From contig CAYGAW010000049.1 of assembly GCA_964347945.1 (NCBI GenBank), forward strand, positions 1 through 15,854: 15,854 bases of DNA, written 5' to 3'. The DNA comes from CAYGAW01 sp964347945 (GTDB lineage Bacteria > Chloroflexota > Anaerolineae > UBA7937 > B3-Chlor). Within the stretch, counting starts at the first letter, position 1, and every line of letters begins with the position of its first letter. The notes beneath the pieces are model-generated. The model was not told where the DNA came from and ran no database searches. It saw only the letters and a list, made by a program, of their open reading frames with translations. Both the position numbers and the translations under genes were made by a program. This document shows, piece by piece, positions 6,182-14,665 of the stretch.

Positions 6182-7057
6182 ATGTGGGATGACTATCTCT
6201 TTCCCCAGTCGGTGGAGGAGGCGCTGGAGATGCTGGAAACCCACGGAGGCCAGGCCCGCATCATAGCTGGAGGGACCGACCTCGTCATCCAGAGCGAGCG
6301 AGGGCGAATTCCAGCGAGGGTGATAGTGGACATCACGCGGATCCCTGGCCTCAGCCGTGTAGAGGAGCGAGATGGCTTCATCTACGTTGGGGCTCAGGTC
6401 ACGCACGCACAAGTGGCCGCCTCGGCCTCGATCAAGTCGCGAGCCAACGTCCTGGCTGAGGCCTGCGGTTCGGTCGGCGGGCTGCAGATCCGCAACGTGG
6501 GCACTCTCGTGGGTAACGTAGTGAATGCGCTGCCTGCGGCGGATGGGGCCATAGCTCTCTTCGCCCTCGACGCCGAGGCCGAGGTGGCGGAGCGGACGGG
6601 CAGGCGCTGGACTGCCATCGCTGATCTATATGCTGGAGTGGGGCGGTGCACGGTGGACTCCTGTGAGGCCATGATCACCCAGTTGCGCTTCCCAGCCCTG
6701 GGAGATGGAGAGGCCGGAGCTTTCGAACGCTTGGCCAAGCGAAAGGCCCTTATCTTGCCCATCCTCAACGCCGCGGTTGTCGTGGGGTTGGATGGGGGCA
6801 AGGTCAAGATGGCCAGAATTGCCGTTGGGCCCGTGGCCACGACACCCTTTGTGGCCGCTGAGGCCGCCGAATCACTCATCGGAGCAGTCGCCGACCAAGC
6901 TTCAATTGCGGAGGCGGCACTACTTGCATCTCAGGCGGCGCAACCTCGCGACTCTCTCTTGCGGGGCAGCGCTGAGTACCGGAAGAGCATGGTGGAGGTC
7001 CTGGTGCGGCGTGCGCTCACTCGTGCTGTGGCGAGGGCCTCTGGAGAGGAGGGCTAG
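6182..7057 (+). CDS. molybdenum hydroxylase FAD-binding (medium) subunit
   Basis: A 291-residue medium subunit of the xanthine dehydrogenase/CO dehydrogenase family, which passes electrons from the 2Fe-2S subunit through FAD to an acceptor. The two FAD-binding signatures are clear: AGGTDL at residues 29-34, and IRNVGTLVGNVVNALPAAD at 103-121. The C-terminal third (about 175-285) matches the CO dehydrogenase flavoprotein C-terminal domain in position and length. ATG at 6182 has GGAGG eight bases upstream; the frame extends 11 codons further without support. It is the first gene of the operon, with one base between its stop and the 2Fe-2S gene. I see no 4Fe-4S insertion of the kind found in 4-hydroxybenzoyl-CoA reductase. 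Confidence 0.93.
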   Translation: MWDDYLFPQSVEEALEMLETHGGQARIIAGGTDLVIQSERGRIPARVIVDITRIPGLSRVEERDGFIYVGAQVTHAQVAASASIKSRANVLAEACGSVGGLQIRNVGTLVGNVVNALPAADGAIALFALDAEAEVAERTGRRWTAIADLYAGVGRCTVDSCEAMITQLRFPALGDGEAGAFERLAKRKALILPILNAAVVVGLDGGKVKMARIAVGPVATTPFVAAEAAESLIGAVADQASIAEAALLASQAAQPRDSLLRGSAEYRKSMVEVLVRRALTRAVARASGEEG

Positions 7058-7058
7058 A

Positions 7059-7541
7059 ATGCCGACTCTTGAGACAAAGGTGAACGGCAAGGACGTCTCG
7101 GTTGACGTCGAACCAGGAGATCTCCTGGGCGATGTTCTGCGTGACAAGCTAGGTTTGATCGGTACCAAGATCTCCTGTGGTGAGGGTGAGTGTGGGGCCT
7201 GCACGGTCCTGGTGGACGGCATGACGGTGACCTCCTGCATCTATCCGGCCCTGAAAGTGCAAGGGCGCGAGGTGATCACCATAGAGGGACTGGCGGAGGA
7301 CGGCAAGCTGCACCCCATCCAGCAAGCCTTCATTGACGCGACGGCCCCCCAATGTGGCTACTGCATCCCGGGCATGATCATGTCCGCCAAGGCCTTGCTG
7401 GACGAGAACCCCAGTCCCACTCGTGAAGCGATCAAGGAGGGGATCTCTGGCAACCTGTGCCGCTGTACCGGCTACTACCAGATCGTCGAGGCCATCGAGT
7501 TGGCGGCGCAGCGCATGGCGGAGAAAGGAGGTGCTCCATGA
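7059..7541 (+). CDS. molybdenum hydroxylase [2Fe-2S] (small) subunit
   Basis: A 160-residue small subunit with two [2Fe-2S] clusters. The plant-ferredoxin-type cluster uses Cys40, Cys45, Cys48 and Cys60 (ISCGEGECGACTVLVDG). The helical-domain cluster uses Cys99, Cys102, Cys134 and Cys136 (QCGYCIPGM, then GNLCRCTGYYQIVEAI). All eight ligands are present and the length is normal for the family. ATG at 7059 is preceded by GGAGAGGAGG. Its TGA overlaps the ATG of the first large subunit (ATGA at 7538-7541), implying translational coupling. It relays electrons from the Mo centre to FAD and is the only small subunit for two large subunits. Confidence 0.96.
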   Translation: MPTLETKVNGKDVSVDVEPGDLLGDVLRDKLGLIGTKISCGEGECGACTVLVDGMTVTSCIYPALKVQGREVITIEGLAEDGKLHPIQQAFIDATAPQCGYCIPGMIMSAKALLDENPSPTREAIKEGISGNLCRCTGYYQIVEAIELAAQRMAEKGGAP

Positions 7542-9757
7542 GCACCAAAGTCCTGGGAATGAGCGTGGAGAAGAAGGACGCCGCAGCCAAAGTGAAGGGA
7601 ACGCGCAGGTTCCCTCAGGACTTTGCCAAGGAGGGAGAACTCTACGCCAAGGTGGTGTGGAGTCAACATCCCCATGCTCGTGTCGCCAAGATAGACATCA
7701 GCAAGGCGGCAGCTCTGCCGGGCGTGGTGAAGGTCATCACTGCTCAGGATGTACCTGTGAACAGCTACGGCATCATCGTCGCCGATCAACCGGCATTGGT
7801 GGGGAAAGGCGATAAGGTACGCTGGCTGGGCGATCGTTTAGCCATCGTGGTGGCGGAGAATGATCGCCTCGCCCGTGAGGCCCGGCGTCTGGTGGAGGTC
7901 GAGTACGAACCTCTGCCCGTGGTGGACGATCCCCGGGTAGCGATGAGGCCCGATGCACCCCTGATCCACGAGGAGCGGGAGAGCAACGTCTTCCGCCACA
8001 TCAAGATCCGCAAAGGGGACTGGGACCAGGGCTTCGCCGAGGCGGACATGGTGGTGGAGAGCTACTATGCGTTGCCGCACGTGGAGCACGTCTACATGCA
8101 GCCCGACGCCGGCATCGGGTACATCGACGATGACGGGCGAGTGGCGGTGATCTCGTCGGCCCAATGGCCCCACGATGATCTGCACCAGATCTCCCACATG
8201 TTGGATCTGCCCGAAGACCACCTGCGAGAGATCGTACCCGCCATTGGAGGTGCGTTTGGCGGGCGAGAGGACATGCACATCCAGCACCTGTTGGCCCTGT
8301 GCGCCTATGTCATCCGCCAGCCTGTGAAGATGGTTTTCGACCGCTCGGAGGTGATGGTGAGGACGGGCAAGCGCCATCCCTGGTACGTGAAGTATCGGAC
8401 GGGCGCTCGCAGCGACGGCACGTTGACAGCGGTCGAGATCGAGATCGTCTCCGACGGCGGGGCGTACCACTCTACCACCATTCCTGTCCTCGAGGCCGGC
8501 ACCAGCCTCTCAGCAGGCCCCTATGTGGTACCCAACGCCAAGGTGGACGCCTACGCGGTGTTCACCAACAACCCCGTGACCATGGCCATGCGGGGCTTTG
8601 GCGCCACCCAGGCGGCTTTCATCTATGAGATGCAGATGAGTAAGCTTGCGGAGACCCTGGACATGGACCCGGTGGAACTGCGGATGAAGAACCTCTACCA
8701 AGATGGGTCGATCGGTCTGACGGGGACGCCAATGCCCTCCGGCGTGGGGATCAGAGAGGCCCTCAGGGAGGTCGCGCTGGCAGCGGGTTGGAAGGAAGAG
8801 GAGGGTCACTGGGTGAGATCGGATGCGGGTCCGCCCTCTGCGCCCCACAAGCGCCGGGGCCTGGCGGTGACCTGTGGCTTCAAGAACGTGGGCTACTCCT
8901 TCGGGTTCGACAGCAAGTCGAAGGTCGGTGTTGAACTAGCCCTGGACGAAACCGGGCGGCCGCTCCGGGCTGTAGTCAAGACTGCGGCCTGCGATGTAGG
9001 AATGGGAGTACAGACTGCCATGGCCCAGATAGCCGCTGAGACGCTGGGCCTGGACTACGGCCAGGTGCGGGTTTCTCTTGTGGACACCAGCAAGGTGCCT
9101 GACTCGGCCAGTTGCTCCGCATCGCAGCAGGTCTATCTCACTGGGAACGCCTTGGTGCGGGCCTGTCAGCAGGCGCTGCGGAAAGTGGAAGAGACCCTGC
9201 GGGCTGAGACCGGCGAGAGGCTGATCAGCGCGGAGTACGAGTATCACGGACGCAGCCAGGGGCCTACCACGCCTTATGATCCTGAGACGGGCCTGAGCTA
9301 CCCGCACTTCAGCTACGGGTACGCGGCCCAGGTCGCCCTGGTGGAGGTGGACGTAGAGACCGGCGAGACAGAACTGCTCAAGTTCTGGGCCGCTCAGGAC
9401 GTGGGTAAGGCGGTGAACCCGGAGATGATCAGGGGCCAGTCCGCCGGCGGGGTACATATGGGCGTGGGCTACGCTCTTACCGAACACTACATCCAGCAGG
9501 AGGGGATGGCCAAGACCCGCCACCTCAGCGACTATTACATCCCCACGGTCATAGACATGCCCCATGAGTTTGTTTCGCTGACCGTCGAGGTGCCAGATCC
9601 CACGGGGCCCTACGGTGCCAAGGGCGTAGGGGAGATGACGACGTTGCCCACGGCCCCGGTCATCATCTCCGCCATCCACGATGCTGTCGGCGCGTGGATG
9701 GACACTTTGCCTGCCACGGCCGAGAGTGTATGGCGTGCCATGCAGGGCAACCCGTAG
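7538..9757 (+). CDS. molybdenum hydroxylase large subunit, copy 1
   Basis: A 739-residue molybdopterin-cytosine-dinucleotide-binding catalytic subunit of the xanthine dehydrogenase family. Features in order: the N-terminal a/b hammerhead domain (about 15-125), GGAFGGRE at 237-244 (cofactor loop), MRGFGATQ at 351-358, and GAKGVGEMTTLP near the C-terminus with Glu699 as the expected catalytic base. There is no AYxCSFR loop, so it is not a form-I CO dehydrogenase. The position where related enzymes often read xEPxA reads MQPDAG here (187-192), so substrate contacts may differ. The start overlaps the small-subunit stop by 4 bp and GGAGG lies upstream. No Mo-cofactor insertion gene (XdhC/CoxF type) is in the window. 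The substrate is unknown: a purine, another N-heterocycle or an aldehyde are all possible. Confidence 0.95.
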   Translation: MSTKVLGMSVEKKDAAAKVKGTRRFPQDFAKEGELYAKVVWSQHPHARVAKIDISKAAALPGVVKVITAQDVPVNSYGIIVADQPALVGKGDKVRWLGDRLAIVVAENDRLAREARRLVEVEYEPLPVVDDPRVAMRPDAPLIHEERESNVFRHIKIRKGDWDQGFAEADMVVESYYALPHVEHVYMQPDAGIGYIDDDGRVAVISSAQWPHDDLHQISHMLDLPEDHLREIVPAIGGAFGGREDMHIQHLLALCAYVIRQPVKMVFDRSEVMVRTGKRHPWYVKYRTGARSDGTLTAVEIEIVSDGGAYHSTTIPVLEAGTSLSAGPYVVPNAKVDAYAVFTNNPVTMAMRGFGATQAAFIYEMQMSKLAETLDMDPVELRMKNLYQDGSIGLTGTPMPSGVGIREALREVALAAGWKEEEGHWVRSDAGPPSAPHKRRGLAVTCGFKNVGYSFGFDSKSKVGVELALDETGRPLRAVVKTAACDVGMGVQTAMAQIAAETLGLDYGQVRVSLVDTSKVPDSASCSASQQVYLTGNALVRACQQALRKVEETLRAETGERLISAEYEYHGRSQGPTTPYDPETGLSYPHFSYGYAAQVALVEVDVETGETELLKFWAAQDVGKAVNPEMIRGQSAGGVHMGVGYALTEHYIQQEGMAKTRHLSDYYIPTVIDMPHEFVSLTVEVPDPTGPYGAKGVGEMTTLPTAPVIISAIHDAVGAWMDTLPATAESVWRAMQGNP

Positions 9758-9783
9758 CGGTTGATGGAGCGCGGAGGCGCGCA

Positions 9784-12003
9784 ATGAGCACCAAGGTGGT
9801 GGGACAGAGCGTCCCAAGGAAGGACGCAACGACCAAGGTACAAGGAAGTCGGAAGTTCCCCCAAGATTTCAACATGGAGGGCCAGCTCTACGCCAAGGTG
9901 GTGTGGAGCGGGTACCCCCACGCCCGCGTGTTGAAGATTCACACCACCCAGGCCAAAGCGTGCCCCGGCGTAGTCAGGGTGGTCACCGCTCAGGACGTGC
10001 ACGTGAACGAGTACGGGATCATTGTTCCCGACCAGCCGGTCTTGGTGGGGGAGGGTGAGAAGGTCCGTTGGAAGGGCGACCGCATAGCTATCGTGGTCGC
10101 CGAGAGCGGGGAAATCGCGCGTGAGGCCAGCCGGCTGGTAGAGGTGGAGTACGAACCTCTGCCGGTGGTGAGTGATCCTCGCGAGGGGATGAAGCCGGGT
10201 TCGCCGCTCGTCCACCCTGAGCGGGGCGACAGCAACATCATCGGACACGTAAAGATCCGAAAGGGAGACTGGGAGCAGGCGTTCGCGGAGGCGGACGTCG
10301 TGGTGGAGAGCCGGTACGTCACGCCCTCCGTAGAGCACGTCTACATGCAGCCGGATGCGGGGATGGGGTACATCGATGAGGATGAGCGGATCACTGTGAT
10401 CTCGGCATCTCAGTGGGCTGGCCGTGACCTCGATCAGATCGCTCATATGTTGGCTCTGCCGCCCGATCGAGTGAGGTCGATCGTTCCCGCCGTTGGCGGA
10501 GCCTTTGGCGGAAGAGAGGACATGCATATCCAGCACCTGTTAGCCCTCTGCGCCTATCTTATCCGCCGACCGGTGAAGATGGTCTTCGAGCGTGCCGAGG
10601 TAATGACGCGCACCGGCAAACGGCACCCGTGGTACGTGAAGTACAAGACGGGGGCTACAAGGGACGGCAAGTTGACTGCCGTTGACATCGAGATAGTCAG
10701 CGACGCGGGAGCGTACGCCTCCACCAGCGGGTCCGTGCTCAAGGCTGGTACCAGCCTCGCTGCTGGCCCGTACGTGGTACCCAACGCGAAGGTGGATGCC
10801 TACGCCGTCTACACGAATAACGCCGTGACGACGGCTATGAGAGGGTTCGGGGCCACACAGGCCGCCTTCATCAGTGAGATGCAGATGAACAAGCTGGCCG
10901 ATGCGCTTGACATGGATCCAGTGGGGCTGCGGAAGAAGAACCTCTTGCGCGACGGCTCCGTTGGTTTGACGGGACATGAGATGCCGCCGGGTGTAGGTAT
11001 CGGAGAGGCTCTGACGCAGGCCGCCCTGGCGGCAGGCTGGAAGGAAGAGGACGGACAGTGGATGAGGCCAGAGCTTGGCCCTGCCTCAGCTCCCCACAAG
11101 CGCCTGGGCATCGGTGTGGCGTGTGGCCTCAAGAACGTCGGGTACGGCTTCGGCTCCGATGACAAGTCTATTGTGGGCGTGCAGCTTGACCTGGATGAAT
11201 CGGGTCAGATATCTCGAGTGACTGTGAAAACCGCTGCCTGCGATGTTGGGATGGGGGTGCAGACCGTTCTGGCTCAGATTGCGGCCGAGGCTTTGGGTGT
11301 GGCCTACCACCGGGTGAGAGTCTCCATGACAGATACCGCCAGTACGCCAGACTCGGGGAGTTGCTCTGCCTCTCGCCATGTGTGGGTCTCGGGCAATGCC
11401 CTCGTCCGAGCGTGCCAGCAGGCCCTCCGGAAGCGGGACGAGATATTGCTCGCCGAGAGGGGAGAGACGATAGTGGAGGCTCAACATCAGTTCCGCGGAC
11501 TCAGCGTACGACAAACCACGCCGTACGATCCGCGGACGGGGATGTGCGTGCCCCACTTTGCTTTCGGCTATGCTGCCCAGATTGCCCTCGTCGAAGTGGA
11601 CACGGAGACAGGGGAGACGGCAGTCCTTAGGTTCTGGGCCGCCCAGGATGTGGGTAGGGCGGTACACCCTGAGATGGTCAGAGGCCAGGCTGGCGGAGGC
11701 GTGCACATGGGCCTGGGCTACGCACTGACCGAGGAGTACATCCAAGACGGAGGGTCACCCAAGACCCCTCACTTGAGCGACTACCACATCTCCACCGTGG
11801 TGGACATGCCGCCGGACTTCTTTTCGGTCACGGTGGAGGTGCCGGATCCCGCCGGGCCCTACGGTGCCAAGGGGGTGGGAGAAATGACCACCTTGCCCAC
11901 TGCGCCGGCCATCAGCTCTGGCATCCATGACGCGGTTGGCGTGTGGGTAGACGAGCTCCCGGCTGCGCCAGAGAAGGTGTGGCGGGCTATGCAACGCGGA
12001 TGA
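9784..12003 (+). CDS. molybdenum hydroxylase large subunit, copy 2 (tandem paralogue)
   Basis: A second complete large subunit, also 739 residues, starting 26 bp after copy 1. Hand-compared segments are about 65% identical near the N-terminus (first 60 residues) and about 85% identical around the cofactor loop. It keeps GGAFGGRE (238-245), MRGFGATQ (352-359), the same MQPDAG variant and the catalytic GVGE (Glu700). One residue is inserted relative to copy 1 near residue 149 (HPERGDSN versus HEERESN), and one fewer lies at the C-terminus. ATG at 9784 has GGAGG about 11 bases upstream. All catalytic residues are intact, so both copies should be active. Divergence is concentrated in stretches such as residues 45-65 and the region after 440, consistent with altered specificity. 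Confidence 0.95.
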   Translation: MSTKVVGQSVPRKDATTKVQGSRKFPQDFNMEGQLYAKVVWSGYPHARVLKIHTTQAKACPGVVRVVTAQDVHVNEYGIIVPDQPVLVGEGEKVRWKGDRIAIVVAESGEIAREASRLVEVEYEPLPVVSDPREGMKPGSPLVHPERGDSNIIGHVKIRKGDWEQAFAEADVVVESRYVTPSVEHVYMQPDAGMGYIDEDERITVISASQWAGRDLDQIAHMLALPPDRVRSIVPAVGGAFGGREDMHIQHLLALCAYLIRRPVKMVFERAEVMTRTGKRHPWYVKYKTGATRDGKLTAVDIEIVSDAGAYASTSGSVLKAGTSLAAGPYVVPNAKVDAYAVYTNNAVTTAMRGFGATQAAFISEMQMNKLADALDMDPVGLRKKNLLRDGSVGLTGHEMPPGVGIGEALTQAALAAGWKEEDGQWMRPELGPASAPHKRLGIGVACGLKNVGYGFGSDDKSIVGVQLDLDESGQISRVTVKTAACDVGMGVQTVLAQIAAEALGVAYHRVRVSMTDTASTPDSGSCSASRHVWVSGNALVRACQQALRKRDEILLAERGETIVEAQHQFRGLSVRQTTPYDPRTGMCVPHFAFGYAAQIALVEVDTETGETAVLRFWAAQDVGRAVHPEMVRGQAGGGVHMGLGYALTEEYIQDGGSPKTPHLSDYHISTVVDMPPDFFSVTVEVPDPAGPYGAKGVGEMTTLPTAPAISSGIHDAVGVWVDELPAAPEKVWRAMQRG

Positions 12004-12022
12004 AGTCGATGGAGGAACAGAG

Positions 12023-12889
12023 GTGCTCACAGAACGAACCTTCAACACAGGAGTGGTGGACATCAATTATGCCGAGGCGCCATCATCGGGGCCCCCTCTG
12101 GTGCTATTGCACGGGCTAACGCTGCGCTGGCAGGGGTTCTCGCCCATCATTCCCTTCCTGGCTATGGGGTGGCACGTCTACGCCCCAGATTACCGTGGCC
12201 ATGGCAAGTCGGGCCGGGTGCCCGATCGCTACATGGCTGAGGACTACCTGTCGGACTTCGAGGCCTTCCTTCAGGGCCTCGTGCGTGAACCGGCGGTCCT
12301 CTTCGGTCACTCTTTTGGAGCTCTGTTCGCCCTCGCACTGGCAGAGCGAATGCCGGAGCACGTTCGGGCCGTCATCATCGGTGACATACCTCTCTCTACG
12401 GCGACCTGGGCGGCCCTGCCCTATGAGCAGGAGGCTTGGGTCAGGCTGCGAACTCTTGCTGGTCCAGGGAGTCCGGTGCAGGAGTTGGCCTCTGCGCTGG
12501 CGAACCTACCCGTGCCGGGCCATGATCCACCCGTAACGTATGGAGACCTGCCGGAAGTGAGTGCTGTCACTCTTCGGGAGTGGGCGAAGACCCAGAGCCA
12601 GCTTGACCCTGGGGTGATGGATCTTCACGCCGAGGGACGGCGAGACGAGTTGTTGGCGGCTTTCGATTTCGAGACCATGCTCCGGACAGTATCCTGCCCG
12701 GTGCTCTTGCTGCAAGGGGATCCTGCGGAGGGCGGCATGATGTCAGATGACGACGTCGAATACGGGATGTCTTTGCTCTCTGAAGCCTACCACGTGCAGA
12801 TTGAAGGTGCGGGCCACGATCTGGGGATGTTCAGGTGGGAGGTGGCGCCGCTTCTCACAAGTGTGATAGAGTTCCTCGATTCGCTGTGA
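12023..12889 (+). CDS. alpha/beta hydrolase
   Basis: A 288-residue alpha/beta-hydrolase-fold enzyme. The nucleophile elbow is GHSFG (95-99, Ser97). The oxyanion-hole motif is LLHGLT (28-33). DYRGHGKSG follows strand 4 (56-64). The probable acid is Asp233 (LLQGDP) and the catalytic His is His265 (GAGHD). GTG at 12023 is chosen because GGAGG lies seven bases upstream and the gap to copy 2 of the large subunit is only 19 bp. It is probably cytoplasmic; there is no signal peptide. Its place at the end of the hydroxylase operon suggests it hydrolyses an ester, lactone, amide or C-C bond in the product made by the hydroxylase. The exact reaction cannot be assigned. Confidence 0.9.
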   Translation: MLTERTFNTGVVDINYAEAPSSGPPLVLLHGLTLRWQGFSPIIPFLAMGWHVYAPDYRGHGKSGRVPDRYMAEDYLSDFEAFLQGLVREPAVLFGHSFGALFALALAERMPEHVRAVIIGDIPLSTATWAALPYEQEAWVRLRTLAGPGSPVQELASALANLPVPGHDPPVTYGDLPEVSAVTLREWAKTQSQLDPGVMDLHAEGRRDELLAAFDFETMLRTVSCPVLLLQGDPAEGGMMSDDDVEYGMSLLSEAYHVQIEGAGHDLGMFRWEVAPLLTSVIEFLDSL

Positions 12890-12963
12890 GCAATAGTCTC
12901 GGTTCGGCATACGGCGATTCTCGGTGGTAGCCTGTTGATAACATTGAGTCAGGGAAAGGAACG

Positions 12964-14463
12964 ATGAAGAAACGACTGTCTTACTGCACATTGACGATCC
13001 TGCCCGGCGTGGTGGCAATCCTGGTGTCACTCTGGCTGAAAGCAGCGAGCCCCGCCCAGGCCGATCCTACCACGCGCTACGTAGCGCCCACAGGAAGCGA
13101 CGCTGGCCCGAATGACTGTACGAATGGAGGCACTCCGTGCGAGACGATCCAGCACGCGATCGACCAAGCGGATCCTGGTGATGAGATTCGCATGGCGGGA
13201 GGGACATATGCCAATGCGGGGACCGTGGCAGCTATCACGAAGAGCTTGACCATTATCGGCGCTTACGATCCAGCCTTCAATGGGCCCGACCCGGACATGT
13301 ACGAGTCGGTGCTGGACGCCCAGTGGGGCGGGCCGGTGATCAGCATGACAAACGCTGGCGATGTCCTGCTCCAGCATCTGACTCTGACTGGTGGCGATGG
13401 CGCGGGTAGCTGCGGCACCGTCGGCTGCGGCGGGGGCGTCTACGCCAAAGACACCATTCTACACGTTGGCCACTGTGTGATCACGAACAACGTAGGTAGC
13501 CGGACGGGCCAAGGCAGAGGCGGTGGTATCTACGTTGATAACGTGAGCACTAGCGCCTCAGCCGACATATGGGAGAGCCACATCGTGAGCAACACGGCGA
13601 GCACTGCCGACACGGGCTGGGGCGGAGGAGTGTGGCTTCAGGCAGGAACCTCCACTGCGCCCGGCGTCGTTGTCAGCAGTACCATTGAAGACAACACAGC
13701 CAGCGCTGCCAGCTACGGCGAGGGCGGTGGCATGTATGTGTTGCAGTACGCAAAGCTGAGCAACAATCTCTTTCAGCACAATGTCGCCCAAACCGCGGCC
13801 TCAGGGTTTGGCTACGGCGGTGGCCTCTACCTGTGGGAGATATGGGGTGCCACGCTGGAGGCCAACCGATTCGTGAGCAACACCGCCTCAGCCCTCGGTG
13901 GCGGCTATGGGGGCGCCATCTTCGGCAGCGCCAAGGTGGTGCTGACCATGACAAACAACTTGCTGGCACAGAACCATGCCAGCACTGCCGGTGGCGGCCT
14001 ACTGCTCACAACCTCCCCTCCGTACCTCATTCCAGGAACGTTGGTGCACAACACCATCGCCGACAACGACGCAGGCGCCGGTGGCGAAGGGATCTGGGTG
14101 GGCAGCTACGTGTCCCTGACTCTCGCCAACAACATCGTCGCCGGTCACACAGTGGGGATAACAAACACAGTGCCGGCTAGCTCGACAGTGGCTGCCGATT
14201 ACACCCTTTTCGCCGATAATGGCACCGACTACGGGAGCGGGGTGAGTAGCACCAATGAGGTGAGCGGCGATCCAGCCTTCGTGGCCCCAGATGAAGCTGA
14301 CTATCACCTCGCGCCCGGTTCGGCAGCGATCGATGCTGGCGACGAGGCGGGCGTACCCATCGACTTTGAGGGTGACGCACGGCCCTTAGGGCCAGCACCC
14401 GACATCGGCGCGGATGAAGCTTGGCTCAGGAGCTTCGTGCCATTGTTGATGAAACTGTACTGA
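12964..14463 (+). CDS. secreted right-handed beta-helix protein (choice-of-anchor Q type)
   Basis: A 499-residue exported protein. Residues 1-33 are a signal peptide ending AQA, with cleavage before Asp34. Residues 37-80 hold the usual opening of this class (RYVAPTGSD, then ETIQHAIDQADPGDEIRMAGGTY). About 120-400 is a right-handed parallel beta-helix made of irregular rungs, marked by repeated N-x-AS and GGG(V/I/M/L) motifs such as SNTAS and GGGVW. Residues 410-486 match the choice-of-anchor Q C-terminal region (GSAAIDAGDEAG, then DIGADEA). The chain ends WLRSFVPLLMKLY. GGAAAGGA precedes ATG 12964. It follows the hydrolase by 74 bp and could share its transcript or have its own promoter. No catalytic residues of a polysaccharide lyase were recognised, so a structural or glycan-binding surface role is as likely as an enzyme. 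Confidence 0.9.
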   Translation: MKKRLSYCTLTILPGVVAILVSLWLKAASPAQADPTTRYVAPTGSDAGPNDCTNGGTPCETIQHAIDQADPGDEIRMAGGTYANAGTVAAITKSLTIIGAYDPAFNGPDPDMYESVLDAQWGGPVISMTNAGDVLLQHLTLTGGDGAGSCGTVGCGGGVYAKDTILHVGHCVITNNVGSRTGQGRGGGIYVDNVSTSASADIWESHIVSNTASTADTGWGGGVWLQAGTSTAPGVVVSSTIEDNTASAASYGEGGGMYVLQYAKLSNNLFQHNVAQTAASGFGYGGGLYLWEIWGATLEANRFVSNTASALGGGYGGAIFGSAKVVLTMTNNLLAQNHASTAGGGLLLTTSPPYLIPGTLVHNTIADNDAGAGGEGIWVGSYVSLTLANNIVAGHTVGITNTVPASSTVAADYTLFADNGTDYGSGVSSTNEVSGDPAFVAPDEADYHLAPGSAAIDAGDEAGVPIDFEGDARPLGPAPDIGADEAWLRSFVPLLMKLY

Positions 14464-14516
14464 CGCCGAGGATCGTCGGAACTGGCGCGATTGGCTCCAG
14501 ACGTTGCTCCACAAAT

Positions 14517-14549
14517 CGGGGGCTAGCTGAGGATTGACGCTAGCCCTCG
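14517..14549. terminator. shared hairpin terminator between convergent genes
   Basis: An 11-bp stem with one G-U pair (CGGGGGCTAGC at 14517-14527 with GCTAGCCCTCG at 14539-14549) and an 11-base loop. It is 54 bases after the beta-helix stop and overlaps the last codons and stop of the minus-strand desulforedoxin. The T-tracts are poor on both sides (ATCTTCTCC and, on the minus strand, GATTTGTGG), so strength is uncertain. Confidence 0.5.
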
Positions 14550-14665
14550 ATCTTCTCCATGTCCTCGTCACAGCAAACGAGGGTGCCGCCACCCGCGGCG
14601 GTGACGACCACCTCGTTGCCGCAGATGTTGCACCTGTACTTCTCTCCGACTTTCTCGACTGCCAT
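14540..14665 (-). CDS. desulforedoxin-type FeS4 protein
   Basis: A 41-residue protein matching desulforedoxin, or the N-terminal FeS4 domain of desulfoferrodoxin, almost end to end: KYRCNICGNEVVV, then GGGTLVCCDEDM. Cys12, Cys15, Cys31 and Cys32 form the CxxC...CC iron site of Desulfovibrio desulforedoxin (36 residues). It probably acts as a small homodimeric electron carrier in the cytoplasm. The frame is open 31 codons further upstream, but ATG at 14665 gives the family N-terminus (MAVEKVGEKY). The nearest Shine-Dalgarno-like AAGGA is about 12 bases away, which is long. No superoxide-reductase (neelaredoxin) domain follows, so this is the stand-alone form. It is convergent with the beta-helix gene and otherwise isolated. 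Confidence 0.9.
   Translation of the reverse strand: MAVEKVGEKYRCNICGNEVVVTAAGGGTLVCCDEDMEKIEG

Noticed and set aside
6705..7058. Upstream extension of the 2Fe-2S subunit frame.
   Set aside because: It runs inside the FAD subunit gene in another frame. The real start at 7059 has a good ribosome-binding site and gives the family N-terminus.
8936..10536. Long minus-strand frames antisense to the two large subunits (about 300 codons each).
   Set aside because: They mirror each other because the large-subunit genes are paralogous and GC-rich. They carry no motifs and no ribosome-binding sites.
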